64,000 nucleotides of DNA from assembly GCA_963701205.1 (NCBI GenBank), contig OY969575.1, positions 434,001-498,000 on the forward strand, given 5' to 3'. Shown one piece after another: positions 1 to 9,208 of this stretch. Under the pieces are notes generated by a model. It did no database searches, was not told the origin of the DNA, and worked only from the letters and a program-made list of their open reading frames with translations. Position 1 is the stretch's first letter; each line of letters begins with the position of its first letter. The DNA comes from JALZKA01 sp963701205. Its GTDB lineage: Bacteria > Actinomycetota > Thermoleophilia > Solirubrobacterales > 70-9. Position numbers and translations under genes: made by a program.

Positions 1-958
1 TCGGGGCGACCAGGGCCTGAACCTCAACAAGGAGCGGGCGGGTGCCTTCCATCGAACAAAGGACGCAAGACCCGGGAGCGCCTGACGCCTCGCCGACAAA
101 GCGTGCCGACGGATCTTCAACTTCGACCAGGCCGCCGCCGCGCATCTCGAACACGCCGACCTCGTTCGTGGCCCCGAACCGGTTCTTGAGCGCGCGGAGC
201 GTGCGGAAGCTTCGCTCGCGCTCACCCTCAAACAGCAATACGCAATCCACCAGGTGCTCCAAGACGCGTGGACCGGCGACCGCGCCTTCCTTGGTTACGT
301 GCCCGACGAGGACCACGGCGCTGTCGATGCGCTTCGCCACCTCGGAAATCGCGTTGGCAGCTTCGCGGACCTGGCCAACCGACCCCGGTGCCCCGGTCAT
401 GCCGTCGGCGTTCATCGTCTGGATCGAATCGATCACGCAGACGTCGGGCTGCTCGGCCTCCAGCGTCGCGAGCACGGCCTCCAGCGAGGTCTCGGCGATC
501 ACGGGGACCCCGAGCGCGTCCTCGCCAAGGCGAACGGCGCGCATTCTGACCTGCGCCGCCGATTCTTCGCCGGAGACGTAGAGCGTTCGCCGTCCAGCCG
601 CGACCATGTTCCCCAGGGCCATTCCGGTCAGCGTTGACTTGCCGATTCCAGGTGAACCGCCCAGCAGCACGATCGAGCCCGGCACCAGGCCGCCGCCAAG
701 GACTCGGTCCAGTTCGTCAATGCCGGTCAGCAAGCGCTCGACGGCAGGCGCCGAGACGTCCCTGAGCGCAACGGGTTGACCGGGCGTTCCGGTGGCGCCG
801 CGACGTCCCGGGCCGCGGGCCGCTGCCTTGGCGGCTGCCTCAGGGCGCCGCTGCTCGACCAGCGTGTTCCACTCCTCACAGCCGCCGCACTGCCCGGCCC
901 AGCGCAGGAACTGATGCCCGCATGTTTGACAGACGAAATGTGACTCGCTCCTGGGCAT
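1..958 (-). CDS. radA: DNA repair protein RadA/Sms (3' end beyond window)
   Basis: RadA is a RecA-like ATPase/helicase that helps branch migration and recombinational repair. The 319 visible residues begin at the ATG at 956-958. They show an N-terminal zinc finger (C10, C13, C24, C27), a Walker A motif GGSPGIGKST at about 100-109 and the RadA signature KNRFG at 258-262. The Lon-like C-terminal domain lies off the window. The gene follows clpC in the same direction, as in many actinobacteria, with a plus-strand hydrolase gene between them. The identification rests on three independent family hallmarks in the right order. The product acts in the cytoplasm. Confidence 0.95.
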   Translation of the reverse strand, partial: MPRSESHFVCQTCGHQFLRWAGQCGGCEEWNTLVEQRRPEAAAKAAARGPGRRGATGTPGQPVALRDVSAPAVERLLTGIDELDRVLGGGLVPGSIVLLGGSPGIGKSTLTGMALGNMVAAGRRTLYVSGEESAAQVRMRAVRLGEDALGVPVIAETSLEAVLATLEAEQPDVCVIDSIQTMNADGMTGAPGSVGQVREAANAISEVAKRIDSAVVLVGHVTKEGAVAGPRVLEHLVDCVLLFEGERERSFRTLRALKNRFGATNEVGVFEMRGGGLVEVEDPSARFVGEASGAPGSCVLCSMEGTRPLLVEVQALVAP

Positions 959-1041
959 CACCTCACCCTACGAATCCCGCCCGACGGCATCGCGCCTCCT
1001 GAACCGGCGCCAATCGCAGCTCCGACACTGATACTGCTCGG

Positions 1042-2856
1042 ATGGGCAGGGTCAGCACAACGGTACGCGCCGCGGCACTTTCGCTTGTCGTTGCGCTCGT
1101 CGGGGCTACTGGCGCATCGGCGTTCGACCCGGCGGTCGAGGCCCAGAACTTCGCCAAGCTCCAGGAGCGGATGACCTATGTGACGCTGACGCCCGAGTTT
1201 CAGACGCGCCTCGTTCAGGCCAATGCGGAGAACCTCCTTGAGGCGAGTCAAATTACCGTGAATGATCCTGAGCGCCTCGCCGGCAACATTTGTTTTGAAG
1301 GGGGCAACGAGTGCGCCGGGGACGTGCGCTTCTATGACTGGGCGGACTCCGACGAGGGGATCGTCAAACCCGTCCTCTTCACGGCCCGCAACGGCTCAAC
1401 GCTCTCCGGGCGTGTCTGGGCTACCAAGAGCGGGCCCGAAAAGCGGCCGCTCATCGTGATCACCACCGGTTCGGTTCAGGCGCCGGAACGGCTGTACTGG
1501 GGCCAGGCGGCAACACTCGCCCGCCACGGCTACGTCGTGTTGACCTACGACACCCAGGGACAAGGGCAATCCGACACCTTCGGCGAGGGCGTTGACCAAA
1601 ACGACGGGGTGCCCTCGCAGGAGGGTCGGCCCTTCTACGACGGGACCGAGGACGCGCTTGATTTCGCACTCTCGACCGCGGCCAATTCGTACGATCCGCG
1701 CCCAAGCTGCACCTCCGGAACCGACCACTCGCCCAAGCAAGAGCGGCGAACGACGGACGGCCTCAACGCCGGCTTCAACCCACTCGCGGACATGATCGAC
1801 CCCGAGCGCGTGGGAATCGCCGGGCACTCGTTGGGCGCGGCAGCAGTGTCGTACATCGGCCAGCTCGACGACAGGGTGGACGCCATTGCCGCCTGGGACA
1901 ACCTCTCCGCGCCAGGCGGATCCTTCGCGCGGGTGGAGTGCGAATCCGACTCATCGCCAAGGCCCACCGAGGTTGCGATCACCAAGCCGGCGCTCGGGAT
2001 CTCCCAGGATTACGGGATCGCCCCTACCCCCTATACCGCCGACCCCGACCCCGAGGGCCGAAACGCCGGATTCCTCGCCTACAAGGACGCCGGAATCAAC
2101 TCCATGGAGGTCCAGATCAGGGGCGGCTCGCACCAGGAGTCGGCGTTCATTCCAGGGATGACAACGGTGATCCTCGGCCTCTCGTCGCTGCGTGGCACCG
2201 ACATGGTCGCGTGGTACTCCACCGCCTGGTTCGACAAGCACGTCAAGTGCGCACCGGGGTCGAACTGCGAGAGCAACGCCGACCGCCGCCTGCTGACCGA
2301 CCGCTGGCGCAGCGATGAGCGCTCCGGCCAGATTGACCCGGCCGGCGATCCAAACGCGTTCTCGTTTTACCTGCGCTCGCGCTACGACCTCGTCAAGAGC
2401 GGCGGGGCCAGAGCCCAGTGTGACGACATGCGAAACGGCTGCGCCACGATGGGCCCGGACGGCGGCCCCGCCGGCTACAGCTTCGTCGCCGACGCTTACT
2501 CGCCCCCCGGAAACGATGGCGGCGGCGGTACCGGCAAACGCTGTGCCCTCGGGCAGCGCGGCAGCGCCGCCCGCGACACACCGGCAACGCTCCCGCCCTC
2601 GGACGCCGGCGACTCGATCCGCGGCCACGGCGGCCGCGACCGACTTCGCGGCGGTGCCGGGAACGACTGCCTCTATGGACAGGCCGGCGCCGACCGCTTG
2701 CGCGGCGACGCGGGCCGTGACCTGCTCTCCGGTGGTAAAGGCGCGGATCGAATCAACGCACTCGATGGCGAGCGCGACAGGATTCGCTGCGGGCGCGGCA
2801 AGGACAAAGTCCGGGCCGACCCCCAGGACCGCCTCGGCCCCAGCTGCGAGCGCTAA
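1042..2856 (+). CDS. Secreted alpha/beta-hydrolase with C-terminal RTX-like glycine/aspartate repeats
   Basis: The 604-residue protein opens with a signal peptide (basic MGRVSTTVR, a hydrophobic stretch, Ala-rich cleavage region near residue 28). The central part is an alpha/beta-hydrolase: the nucleophile elbow GHSLG has Ser263, and a His in RGGSHQES is a plausible catalytic His. The closest family by feel is the dienelactone-hydrolase/secreted-lipase group; substrate unknown. After about residue 510 come GG-x-G-x-D-type repeats of the hemolysin calcium-binding kind (GGRDRLRGGAGND, GGKGADRINA) and a Cys-flanked tail ending in CER. This tail style recurs in Solirubrobacterales exported proteins (from memory). 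The start is 84 bp from the divergent radA start. The stop overlaps the clpC stop. Confidence 0.8.
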   Translation: MGRVSTTVRAAALSLVVALVGATGASAFDPAVEAQNFAKLQERMTYVTLTPEFQTRLVQANAENLLEASQITVNDPERLAGNICFEGGNECAGDVRFYDWADSDEGIVKPVLFTARNGSTLSGRVWATKSGPEKRPLIVITTGSVQAPERLYWGQAATLARHGYVVLTYDTQGQGQSDTFGEGVDQNDGVPSQEGRPFYDGTEDALDFALSTAANSYDPRPSCTSGTDHSPKQERRTTDGLNAGFNPLADMIDPERVGIAGHSLGAAAVSYIGQLDDRVDAIAAWDNLSAPGGSFARVECESDSSPRPTEVAITKPALGISQDYGIAPTPYTADPDPEGRNAGFLAYKDAGINSMEVQIRGGSHQESAFIPGMTTVILGLSSLRGTDMVAWYSTAWFDKHVKCAPGSNCESNADRRLLTDRWRSDERSGQIDPAGDPNAFSFYLRSRYDLVKSGGARAQCDDMRNGCATMGPDGGPAGYSFVADAYSPPGNDGGGGTGKRCALGQRGSAARDTPATLPPSDAGDSIRGHGGRDRLRGGAGNDCLYGQAGADRLRGDAGRDLLSGGKGADRINALDGERDRIRCGRGKDKVRADPQDRLGPSCER

Positions 2857-5411
2857 GCGGGTTCGTCGGCGCCGTCGGCAGCAGGCTCGTCGCCCCCGCG
2901 GCCACCGACGCCTGCGGGCTGCTTCTTGCGTGCCGCCTTCTTGCGCGGCTTGGTCAGCTTCAGCTTCAGTGGCATGTCTTCGTCGTCGCCCGCCTCGTTG
3001 CGCTCGACAAGCACCGTCGTACCTGGCGTTATCGTGCCGGCGCGCAATACCTCGTCGGCAAGCGGGTCCTCGATGTAGCGCTGAATCGCCCGGCGTAGCG
3101 GCCGCGCGCCCATTGAGGGGTCCCAGCCCTTGTCCGCGAGCAGATCCTTGGCCTCTTCGGTCAGATCAAGCTGTAGCTCGTGCTCTGCGACCTGGGTCTT
3201 GACCCTGGCGATCAGGAGATCCACGATCTCCTTGATCTCCTCGCGGGCGAGCTTGTGGAAGACGATGACCTCGTCGATGCGGTTCAGGAACTCCGGGCGG
3301 AAGACCTTCTTGAGGTCGCCCATGATCTTGCCCTTCATGTCCTCGTATGAAGTGCCTGACGCGTCGTCGTTGGCCGCGAAGCCAAAGGAGACGTTCTTGG
3401 CGATGTCCTGGGCCCCGATGTTCGAGGTCATGATCACGATCGTGTTGCGGAAGTCGACCGTGCGCCCCTGGGCGTCGGTCAGGCGACCGTCCTCAAGGAT
3501 CTGCAGGAGGATGTTGAAGACGTCCGGGTGAGCCTTCTCGATCTCGTCCAGGAGCAAAACGGAGTAGGGCTTGCGCCTGACGGCCTCAGTCAGCTGGCCA
3601 CCCTCGTCGTAGCCGACGTAGCCGGGCGGCGAGCCGACCAAGCGGCTGACCGCGTGCTTTTCCATGTACTCGGACATATCGATGCGAATCATCGATTCCT
3701 CATCACCAAACAAGAACTCGGCAAGCGTGCGGGCAAGCTCCGTCTTGCCGACGCCGGACGGACCGAGGAAGATGAACGATCCGGCGGGGCGCTTCGGATC
3801 CTTGATCCCGGCGCGGGAGCGCCGGATCGCCTTTGAGACCGCCTCAATCGCGATCTGCTGGCCGACGACCCGCTTGTGGAGTTCGTCCTCCATGCGGAGG
3901 AGCTTCTTGGTCTCGGCCTCGGTCAGCTTGAAGACCGGGATCCCGGTCCACATGGAGACGATGTCGGCGATCTCTTCTTCGCCGATCGCGGGCCGCTCGC
4001 CCTCGTCGGACGACGACCACTCCTCCTGCATCTCGCGTTTCTTGTTCGTTAGCTGGCGCTCCTGGTCGCGCAGGCTTGCGGCCTTCTCGAATTCTTGAGC
4101 CTCGATCGCCGCTTCCTTGTTGCGGCGCGTCTCCTCGATCTCTTCCTCCAGGTCGCGATAGACCGGCGGCGATGACATCGACTTGATTCGCATCCGCGAC
4201 GCGGCCTCGTCGATCAGGTCAATCGCCTTATCGGGCAGGAAGCGGTCAGAGATGTAGCGGTCGGCCAGTTCGGCGGCGGCGCGCAGCGCCTCATCAGTGA
4301 TCTCAACGCGGTGATGATCCTCGTAGCGCTCGCGGAGTCCCTCGAGAATCTTGACCGTGTCCGGGATCGAGGGCGGATCAACCTTGATCTGCTGGAAGCG
4401 ACGCTCAAGCGCCGAGTCGCGTTCAAGGTACTTGCGGTATTCGTCAAGCGTCGTCGCGCCAATCGTCTGCAGTTCGCCACGCGCAAGCGCCGGTTTCAAG
4501 ATGGAGGCGGCGTCGATGGCACCCTCGGCGGCACCGGCACCGACCAGGTTGTGAAGCTCGTCGATGAAGAGGACGATGTCGCCGCGCTGCGTGATCTCCT
4601 TCATCACCTTCTTCAGTCGCTCCTCAAACTCGCCGCGGTACTTCGACCCGGCGACAAGCGCGGCCAGATCGAGGGTGTAGATCTGCTTGTCGGCAAGTAG
4701 TTCCGGCACCTCGCCGTTGTGGATCTTCGACGCGAGGCCCTCAACGATCGCGGTCTTGCCGACTCCGGGCTCGCCGAGCAGGACAGGGTTGTTCTTCTGG
4801 CGGCGCGAGAGGATCTGCATGATGCGCTCGATCTCGGTCTCGCGCCCGATCACCGGGTCGAGCTTCCCGTCGGCGGCGAGCTTCGTCAGGTTGCGTCCGA
4901 ACTGGTCAAGCAGCTTCGACGACTTCTTGCCCTCGCCGGAACCGCCCTGGCCACCCTGCCCCTGGCGGCGGCCGCCGGGGCCGGAGAGCATGCGGATTAC
5001 CTCGTTGCGAATCTTCTCCGAGTCGGCGTCGAAGTCCAACAGGATGCGAGCAGCGACGCCCTCGTTCTCGCGCACGAGCCCGAGCAGAATGTGCTCGGTG
5101 CCGATGTAGTTGTGGCCGAGGGAGAGCGCCTCGCGCAGGGCAAGCTCAAGCACCTTCTTGGCACGCGGCGTGAACGGGATCTGGCCGGACGTGACCTCCT
5201 CACCGGAGCCGACGATGCGAACGACTTGCGCCCGCACGCGCTCGACGGTGATGTCCAGCGACTCGAGGACGCGGGCGGCCAAGCCCTCTTCCTCGCGCAG
5301 CAGGCCAAGCAGGATGTGCTCGGTGCCGATGTAGTTGTGCTTGAGAGTCCGGGCCTCCTCTTGAGCGAGGACGACCACCTGACGGGCTCGTTCTGTAAAT
5401 CTCTCGAACAA
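2853..5411 (-). CDS. clpC: ATP-dependent Clp protease ATP-binding subunit ClpC
   Basis: ClpC is the Hsp100 unfoldase that feeds substrates to ClpP and handles protein quality control. The 852 residues contain two Clp_N repeats (1-145), AAA1 with Walker A GEPGVGKT (213-220) and Walker B LFIDE near 281-285, a UVR linker (about 417-452), AAA2 with Walker A GPSGVGKT (550-557), and a Lys/Ala-rich tail. The N-terminus MFERFTERAR matches the family exactly, which fixes the start at a TTG codon (5409-5411) with a GCAGG Shine-Dalgarno upstream. The stop TAG shares three bases with the TAA of the convergent hydrolase gene, so no terminator fits between them. Length is normal for actinobacterial ClpC. 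Confidence 0.98.
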   Translation of the reverse strand: MFERFTERARQVVVLAQEEARTLKHNYIGTEHILLGLLREEEGLAARVLESLDITVERVRAQVVRIVGSGEEVTSGQIPFTPRAKKVLELALREALSLGHNYIGTEHILLGLVRENEGVAARILLDFDADSEKIRNEVIRMLSGPGGRRQGQGGQGGSGEGKKSSKLLDQFGRNLTKLAADGKLDPVIGRETEIERIMQILSRRQKNNPVLLGEPGVGKTAIVEGLASKIHNGEVPELLADKQIYTLDLAALVAGSKYRGEFEERLKKVMKEITQRGDIVLFIDELHNLVGAGAAEGAIDAASILKPALARGELQTIGATTLDEYRKYLERDSALERRFQQIKVDPPSIPDTVKILEGLRERYEDHHRVEITDEALRAAAELADRYISDRFLPDKAIDLIDEAASRMRIKSMSSPPVYRDLEEEIEETRRNKEAAIEAQEFEKAASLRDQERQLTNKKREMQEEWSSSDEGERPAIGEEEIADIVSMWTGIPVFKLTEAETKKLLRMEDELHKRVVGQQIAIEAVSKAIRRSRAGIKDPKRPAGSFIFLGPSGVGKTELARTLAEFLFGDEESMIRIDMSEYMEKHAVSRLVGSPPGYVGYDEGGQLTEAVRRKPYSVLLLDEIEKAHPDVFNILLQILEDGRLTDAQGRTVDFRNTIVIMTSNIGAQDIAKNVSFGFAANDDASGTSYEDMKGKIMGDLKKVFRPEFLNRIDEVIVFHKLAREEIKEIVDLLIARVKTQVAEHELQLDLTEEAKDLLADKGWDPSMGARPLRRAIQRYIEDPLADEVLRAGTITPGTTVLVERNEAGDDEDMPLKLKLTKPRKKAARKKQPAGVGGRGGDEPAADGADEPA

Positions 5412-5611
5412 CTTTCTTGTACCTGCCTTCGGTTCCTGTGTTCAGTATTCCCTACCCAGTGGTCGTTGCCTTTGCCTTTCGAGTCAGGGGACGCGTGGGC
5501 GCCGCAAGTTCCTTCCTCTTATCGGCGACGCATTGCCAGCGGGTTAGGAACCTCCGGATTTGGGGACTACGGCGAGGACCGAAGTATATCCGCCGCCCCC
5601 GGCCCTCCCGG

Positions 5612-5635
5612 GCGTCCGGATCTTCATCCGGACGC
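5612..5635 (-). terminator. Perfect 10-bp hairpin downstream of lysS
   Basis: Arms 5612-5621 and 5626-5635 (GCGTCCGGAT / ATCCGGACGC) pair perfectly around a CTTC loop, 18 bases after the lysS stop. No T-run follows on the minus strand, so it may be a Rho-assisted or RNA-stabilising 3' hairpin rather than a classical terminator. The remaining clpC-lysS gap (5412-5653) shows no other gene. Confidence 0.5.
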
Positions 5636-5653
5636 AATTTGCGAAAACGAACG

Positions 5654-7144
5654 TCAGTCCCGCATCGCCGGAAAGAGCACGACCTCGCGCAGGCTCGATG
5701 CCCCGGTCAGGAGCATCACCAGACGGTCGATTCCGAGGCCGACGCCACCCGTCGGCGGCATTCCGGACTCCAGCGCCTCGATGTAATTCTGATCCATCGG
5801 CTGCGCCTCCTTGTCGCCCCGGCTCAGCTCCTCGGCCTGAGCCTCGAAGCGCCGGCGTTGCTCGTCCGGATCGTTTAGCTCGGAGAACGCGTTGGCGATC
5901 TCAAACCCGCCCACGTAGGCCTCCCAGCGCTCGACCAGGCCCTCCTGCTCACGGTGGGCCTTTGCGAACGGCGACATCTCGACGGGGTAGTCGGTGATGA
6001 AGGTCGGCTGGATCAGGCTCGGCTCGACCCGCTTTGAAAGCAGTGAATCAACGAGCTTGGCCCAGCCCTCTTCGGGCTTCGGCTCGACCCCCATGGCAGC
6101 GGCCAGGGCCTCCTGGGACCGATGCTCGAGGACGTCGATTCCCGTTGCCTCGACAATCGCATCGCGAAGCGTGACCCGTCGCCAGGGCGGCGCCAAATCG
6201 ATCTGCTGGCCGTCGCGCTCCACCGTGGCCGCCCCGAGTACGGCCTGGGCCACGTACGCGACGAGTTGCTCAAGACGGTCGGCCTCGTCGTTGTAGTCGC
6301 CGTAGGCGGCGTACCACTCAAGCATTGTGAACTCGGGGTTGTGCTTGAACGAGATCCCCTCGTTGCGGAAGTCCTTGCCAAGCTCGTACACGCGCTCGAT
6401 GCCACCAACGATGAGCCGCTTCAGGTAGAGCTCCGTCGCAATCCGCAGGTAGAGGTCACGGTCAAGCGCGTTGTGGTGGGTCGTGAACGGTCGCGCCAGG
6501 GCGCCCCCGTAGATGGGCTGAAGCACCGGGGTCTCCACCTCAACGAAGCCGCGCTCGTCCAGCCAGCTCCGGACCGCCGAGATCGCCTTGGCGCGAAGCA
6601 GGAATCGATCCCGCACCTCCGGGTTCGCGATCAGGTCCTGCTCGCGATGGCGGTAGCGAGTATCGATGTCCTCGAGGCCATGAAACTTGTCGGGCGGTGG
6701 CCGCAGGCTCTTGGCCAGCAACGTCCAGCCCGTGACGCGAATCGTGAGTTCACCGCGCTTCGACTTGAACACGACCCCGTCGATGCCAACGATGTCGCCA
6801 AGGTCAAGACCCACCAGACCGGCGTGACCCTCGGCACCGTCGTCGGCGCGCGATTGCAGCTGGATCCGGCCGCTCTGATCCACAAGGTCGAGAAATGCGG
6901 CCTTGCCCATATCCCGGCGCGCGGCGATCCGCCCGGCGACCCGCGCCGTCGCTTCGGTCTCGGCGCCGGCTTCGATCCCATCGTGCTCCGAGCGCACCGC
7001 TGCAATCTCGGCCCTGGCATCGAACTCGTGTGGATAAGGATCCACCCCCGCCTCCCGCAGGCGCGCGAGCTTGGCACGACGCTCAGCGATTATCGCCGGC
7101 TCGTCGCGGGGTTCAGGTGTCGTTTCTTTAGCGTCGTCTGCCAT
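5654..7144 (-). CDS. lysS: Lysine--tRNA ligase (class II)
   Basis: It charges tRNA-Lys with lysine in the cytoplasm. The 496-residue protein has the OB-fold anticodon-binding domain first (RVAGRIAARRDMGKAAF near 70-85), then the class II catalytic core: motif 1 around DTRYRHREQDL, motif 2 FRNEGISFKHNPEFT and motif 3 GVGLGIDRLVM near the C-terminus. Length and motif order are those of bacterial LysS. The ATG start at 7142-7144 is clear. It lies between greA and clpC on the same strand, a common actinobacterial arrangement. Confidence 0.97.
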   Translation of the reverse strand: MADDAKETTPEPRDEPAIIAERRAKLARLREAGVDPYPHEFDARAEIAAVRSEHDGIEAGAETEATARVAGRIAARRDMGKAAFLDLVDQSGRIQLQSRADDGAEGHAGLVGLDLGDIVGIDGVVFKSKRGELTIRVTGWTLLAKSLRPPPDKFHGLEDIDTRYRHREQDLIANPEVRDRFLLRAKAISAVRSWLDERGFVEVETPVLQPIYGGALARPFTTHHNALDRDLYLRIATELYLKRLIVGGIERVYELGKDFRNEGISFKHNPEFTMLEWYAAYGDYNDEADRLEQLVAYVAQAVLGAATVERDGQQIDLAPPWRRVTLRDAIVEATGIDVLEHRSQEALAAAMGVEPKPEEGWAKLVDSLLSKRVEPSLIQPTFITDYPVEMSPFAKAHREQEGLVERWEAYVGGFEIANAFSELNDPDEQRRRFEAQAEELSRGDKEAQPMDQNYIEALESGMPPTGGVGLGIDRLVMLLTGASSLREVVLFPAMRD

Positions 7145-7273
7145 GGTCGGAGGCCGCGAAAACCGAGCAGCTCAAGACCACAGGCTGATCGGCGCAGCGA
7201 GCGTACAGATGTCGCAGGGGAGCGAGAAGTTCGGCCGGGGAAGGGAAGCTGTGACGGTTTCCAGTGGCCGCGG

Positions 7274-7753
7274 TCAGGCGGTTTCGATCTTGGTGATCTT
7301 GAGCTTCTTCTTGGGCCCGCGCGGCACATCGACGGTCACGATGTCGTTGCGCTTGTGACCGAGCAACGCCCGCCCGATGGGCGACTCGTTGGAAAGCTTC
7401 TGCTCGGAAGGGTTGGCCTCGGCAGGGCCGACGATCTTGAACTTGCGGGAATCGCCGGTTTTTTGATCCTTGACATGAACCAGGGCGCCAACCGAAACCG
7501 ATCCCGTATCGATTCCCTTCTCGTCAATCAGGATCGATCGGCGTAGCCGCTCTTCAAGCTGGGCAATCCGCTGCTCCAGCAGCGCCTGCTCGTTCTTGGC
7601 GTCGTCGTACTCGGAGTTTTCGGTGATGTCACCGAACTCGCGTGCTTCCTTGATCCGTTCGGCGACTTCGCGCCGCTTGACGGTCGTCAGGTGCTCGATA
7701 TCAGCCTGAAGCTTCTCCAGGCCTTCCTTGGTGATTGGCGTCTCGCGAGCCAC
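7274..7753 (-). CDS. greA: Transcription elongation factor GreA
   Basis: GreA binds the RNA polymerase secondary channel and stimulates cleavage of backtracked RNA. The 159 residues comprise the N-terminal coiled coil, with the acidic tip in FGDITENSEYDDAKNEQ (about 40-57), and the C-terminal FKBP-like domain (ESPIGRALLGHKRNDIVTV). Length is normal. The start is a GTG at 7751-7753, giving MARETPITKEG with an AGG-type ribosome site upstream. It sits 129 bp upstream of lysS and 104 bp downstream of dus, and is probably co-transcribed with them. Confidence 0.97.
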   Translation of the reverse strand: MARETPITKEGLEKLQADIEHLTTVKRREVAERIKEAREFGDITENSEYDDAKNEQALLEQRIAQLEERLRRSILIDEKGIDTGSVSVGALVHVKDQKTGDSRKFKIVGPAEANPSEQKLSNESPIGRALLGHKRNDIVTVDVPRGPKKKLKITKIETA

Positions 7754-7838
7754 GGTCTCTGCCTACCTCTTCCTTCACAAAAGACGCCCGATTCGCGGGC
7801 CTCAGACAGGCACGCGGTTCGGGCAGGGCGGACGATTA

Positions 7839-7860
7839 TAGCGAGGCGATTCGCTCGCTA
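7839..7860 (-). terminator. Hairpin overlapping the dus stop codon
   Basis: Inverted repeat TAGCGAG (7839-7845) / CTCGCTA (7854-7860) includes the dus stop codon. On the minus strand it is followed by TAATCG, without a convincing T-run. It is a weak candidate for dus transcript termination or processing. Confidence 0.3.
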
Positions 7861-8865
7861 AACAGGCACGGATTCGGTCGTTTCGAGGGCCGCCAACAGC
7901 GCCTCTGCTTCGGCCAGTGAACCGGTCCGCTGAAAGGCGTCGGCCGCCTTGCCGTGACAGCCGAGTCGCTCGAGGTACCAGGGATAGAACTTGCGCAAAT
8001 TTCGCGCCGCTCGCTGCTCGCCCCAGTGTTCAAGCGCGCCCGCCATGACCCAGCGCAGCTCCTCGATCACCTCGCGATCCGATGGTTGTTGTGAGCGGCG
8101 ACCCGTCAGCTCTTCGAAGATCCAGGGATTGCCCATCCCGCCACGGGCGACCATGAGGGCATCGGCCCCCGATGCTTCGTAGGCGTGGCGGGCACGCTCG
8201 GCGTCGCGCAGGCCACCGGAGATGATCACCGGGCATTCGAGGCCGCGCTGCGCGATCGCGCCAACGAGCTCGCGGGTCAGCTGGTAGTCAGGCTTGCCCT
8301 TGTGCTGCGAAGTGGCGGGTCGCGGGTGGAATCCGATCGCCGCCACCCCGACCTCGTCGGCAAGCCGCAGCGCAAGGTCGAATCCGGATCGATCCCCGAC
8401 GCGAAGGCCAGAGCGGATCTTGACCGTGACCGGCAGGCCAGATCCCTCGGCAGCGGCGCTGGCGACCGCGATCGCCAGGTCCGGTTGATCGAGGAGCGCA
8501 GCCCCTGCACCCGTCTTCACGATCTTCCTCACCGGACAGCCCATGTTCAAATCGATCAGGTCCGCACCCGCATCGGCCACCATCGCCGCGGCCGAGCGCA
8601 TCGCGTCAGGATCGGGGCCAAAGAGCTGCACGGACACCGGGTGTTCGTCGGGGTGAATCCGCAGCATCTCGCGCTGGGTGCGCTCGTTGCCGTAATGAAG
8701 TGCGTAGCTCGAGACCATCTCCGAAACCGCCAGACCGGCTCCGTAGCGCTTTGCCTGAAGGCGAACGAACCAGTTGCCGATCCCGGCCAGGGGCGCAAGC
8801 AGAACCCGGTTCGGGATCTGGACCCCGCCGATCCGCAGGGGTTGTGTGAGTGGCGCCTGGTTCAC
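7858..8865 (-). CDS. dus: tRNA-dihydrouridine synthase
   Basis: An FMN- and NADPH-dependent enzyme that reduces uridines in the D-loop of tRNA. The 335-residue TIM-barrel protein shows the family signature DLNMGCPVRKIVKTGAGAAL with the catalytic Cys110, the FMN/phosphate region VTVKIRSG, and VARGGMGNPWIF near the C-terminal half. The start is a GTG at 8863-8865 (MNQAPLTQPL). The paralogue type (DusB-like is the usual actinobacterial form) cannot be settled by eye. It lies upstream of greA in the same direction. Confidence 0.93.
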   Translation of the reverse strand: MNQAPLTQPLRIGGVQIPNRVLLAPLAGIGNWFVRLQAKRYGAGLAVSEMVSSYALHYGNERTQREMLRIHPDEHPVSVQLFGPDPDAMRSAAAMVADAGADLIDLNMGCPVRKIVKTGAGAALLDQPDLAIAVASAAAEGSGLPVTVKIRSGLRVGDRSGFDLALRLADEVGVAAIGFHPRPATSQHKGKPDYQLTRELVGAIAQRGLECPVIISGGLRDAERARHAYEASGADALMVARGGMGNPWIFEELTGRRSQQPSDREVIEELRWVMAGALEHWGEQRAARNLRKFYPWYLERLGCHGKAADAFQRTGSLAEAEALLAALETTESVPV

Positions 8866-8897
8866 GCTCCCAAGCGTACGCCCGTGTGGCCGTGTTG

Positions 8898-9185
8898 TTA
8901 GCGGCGGGTCGAGGCCGCGTGGCGGACGCGCCGCGGCTGACTCATGGGGGCGTCCGGGACGACGATCACCTGATGCTCAGAGCGTGACCCCTTCCAGGTT
9001 CCGGACGCGATCTTGCGGGCGTCGAAGCGAGCCCTGCCAAAAATCGGCATGTCCGCTTCGCACTCCTGCCCGTGACCCTTCTTGTCGAGGGCGTAGCGGG
9101 AGGAATCCGGCCGCTCATAGACGGTGACGTTGCCCCCATCTCCAATCACGCGGTCGGCTTGCATCGGAAATGTTCGGGGAGTCAT
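8898..9185 (-). CDS. Small conserved hypothetical protein
   Basis: The protein has 95 residues and an ATG start at 9183-9185. It has no recognisable domain. It is basic at the C-terminus (SQPRRVRHAASTRR), has one Cys, and a beta-rich middle (NVTVYERPDSSRYALDKK). Reading frame and strand follow the surrounding dus-coaX block, with gaps of 32 and 23 bp, which suggests co-transcription. Function unknown. Confidence 0.6.
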   Translation of the reverse strand: MTPRTFPMQADRVIGDGGNVTVYERPDSSRYALDKKGHGQECEADMPIFGRARFDARKIASGTWKGSRSEHQVIVVPDAPMSQPRRVRHAASTRR

Positions 9186-9208
9186 CGCCTCCGAGACTAC
9201 CGTGCGGC

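Noticed and set aside
1951..2628. Minus-strand 225-codon frame in the secreted hydrolase gene
   Set aside because: It is a shadow of a well-supported gene with signal peptide and catalytic motif.
4719..5786. Long plus-strand reading frame of 355 codons opposite clpC
   Set aside because: It is the antisense shadow of the ClpC frame; no ribosome site or family motif.
6122..7546. Plus-strand 474-codon frame across lysS and greA
   Set aside because: It runs over two certain minus-strand genes and their gap and resembles no protein.
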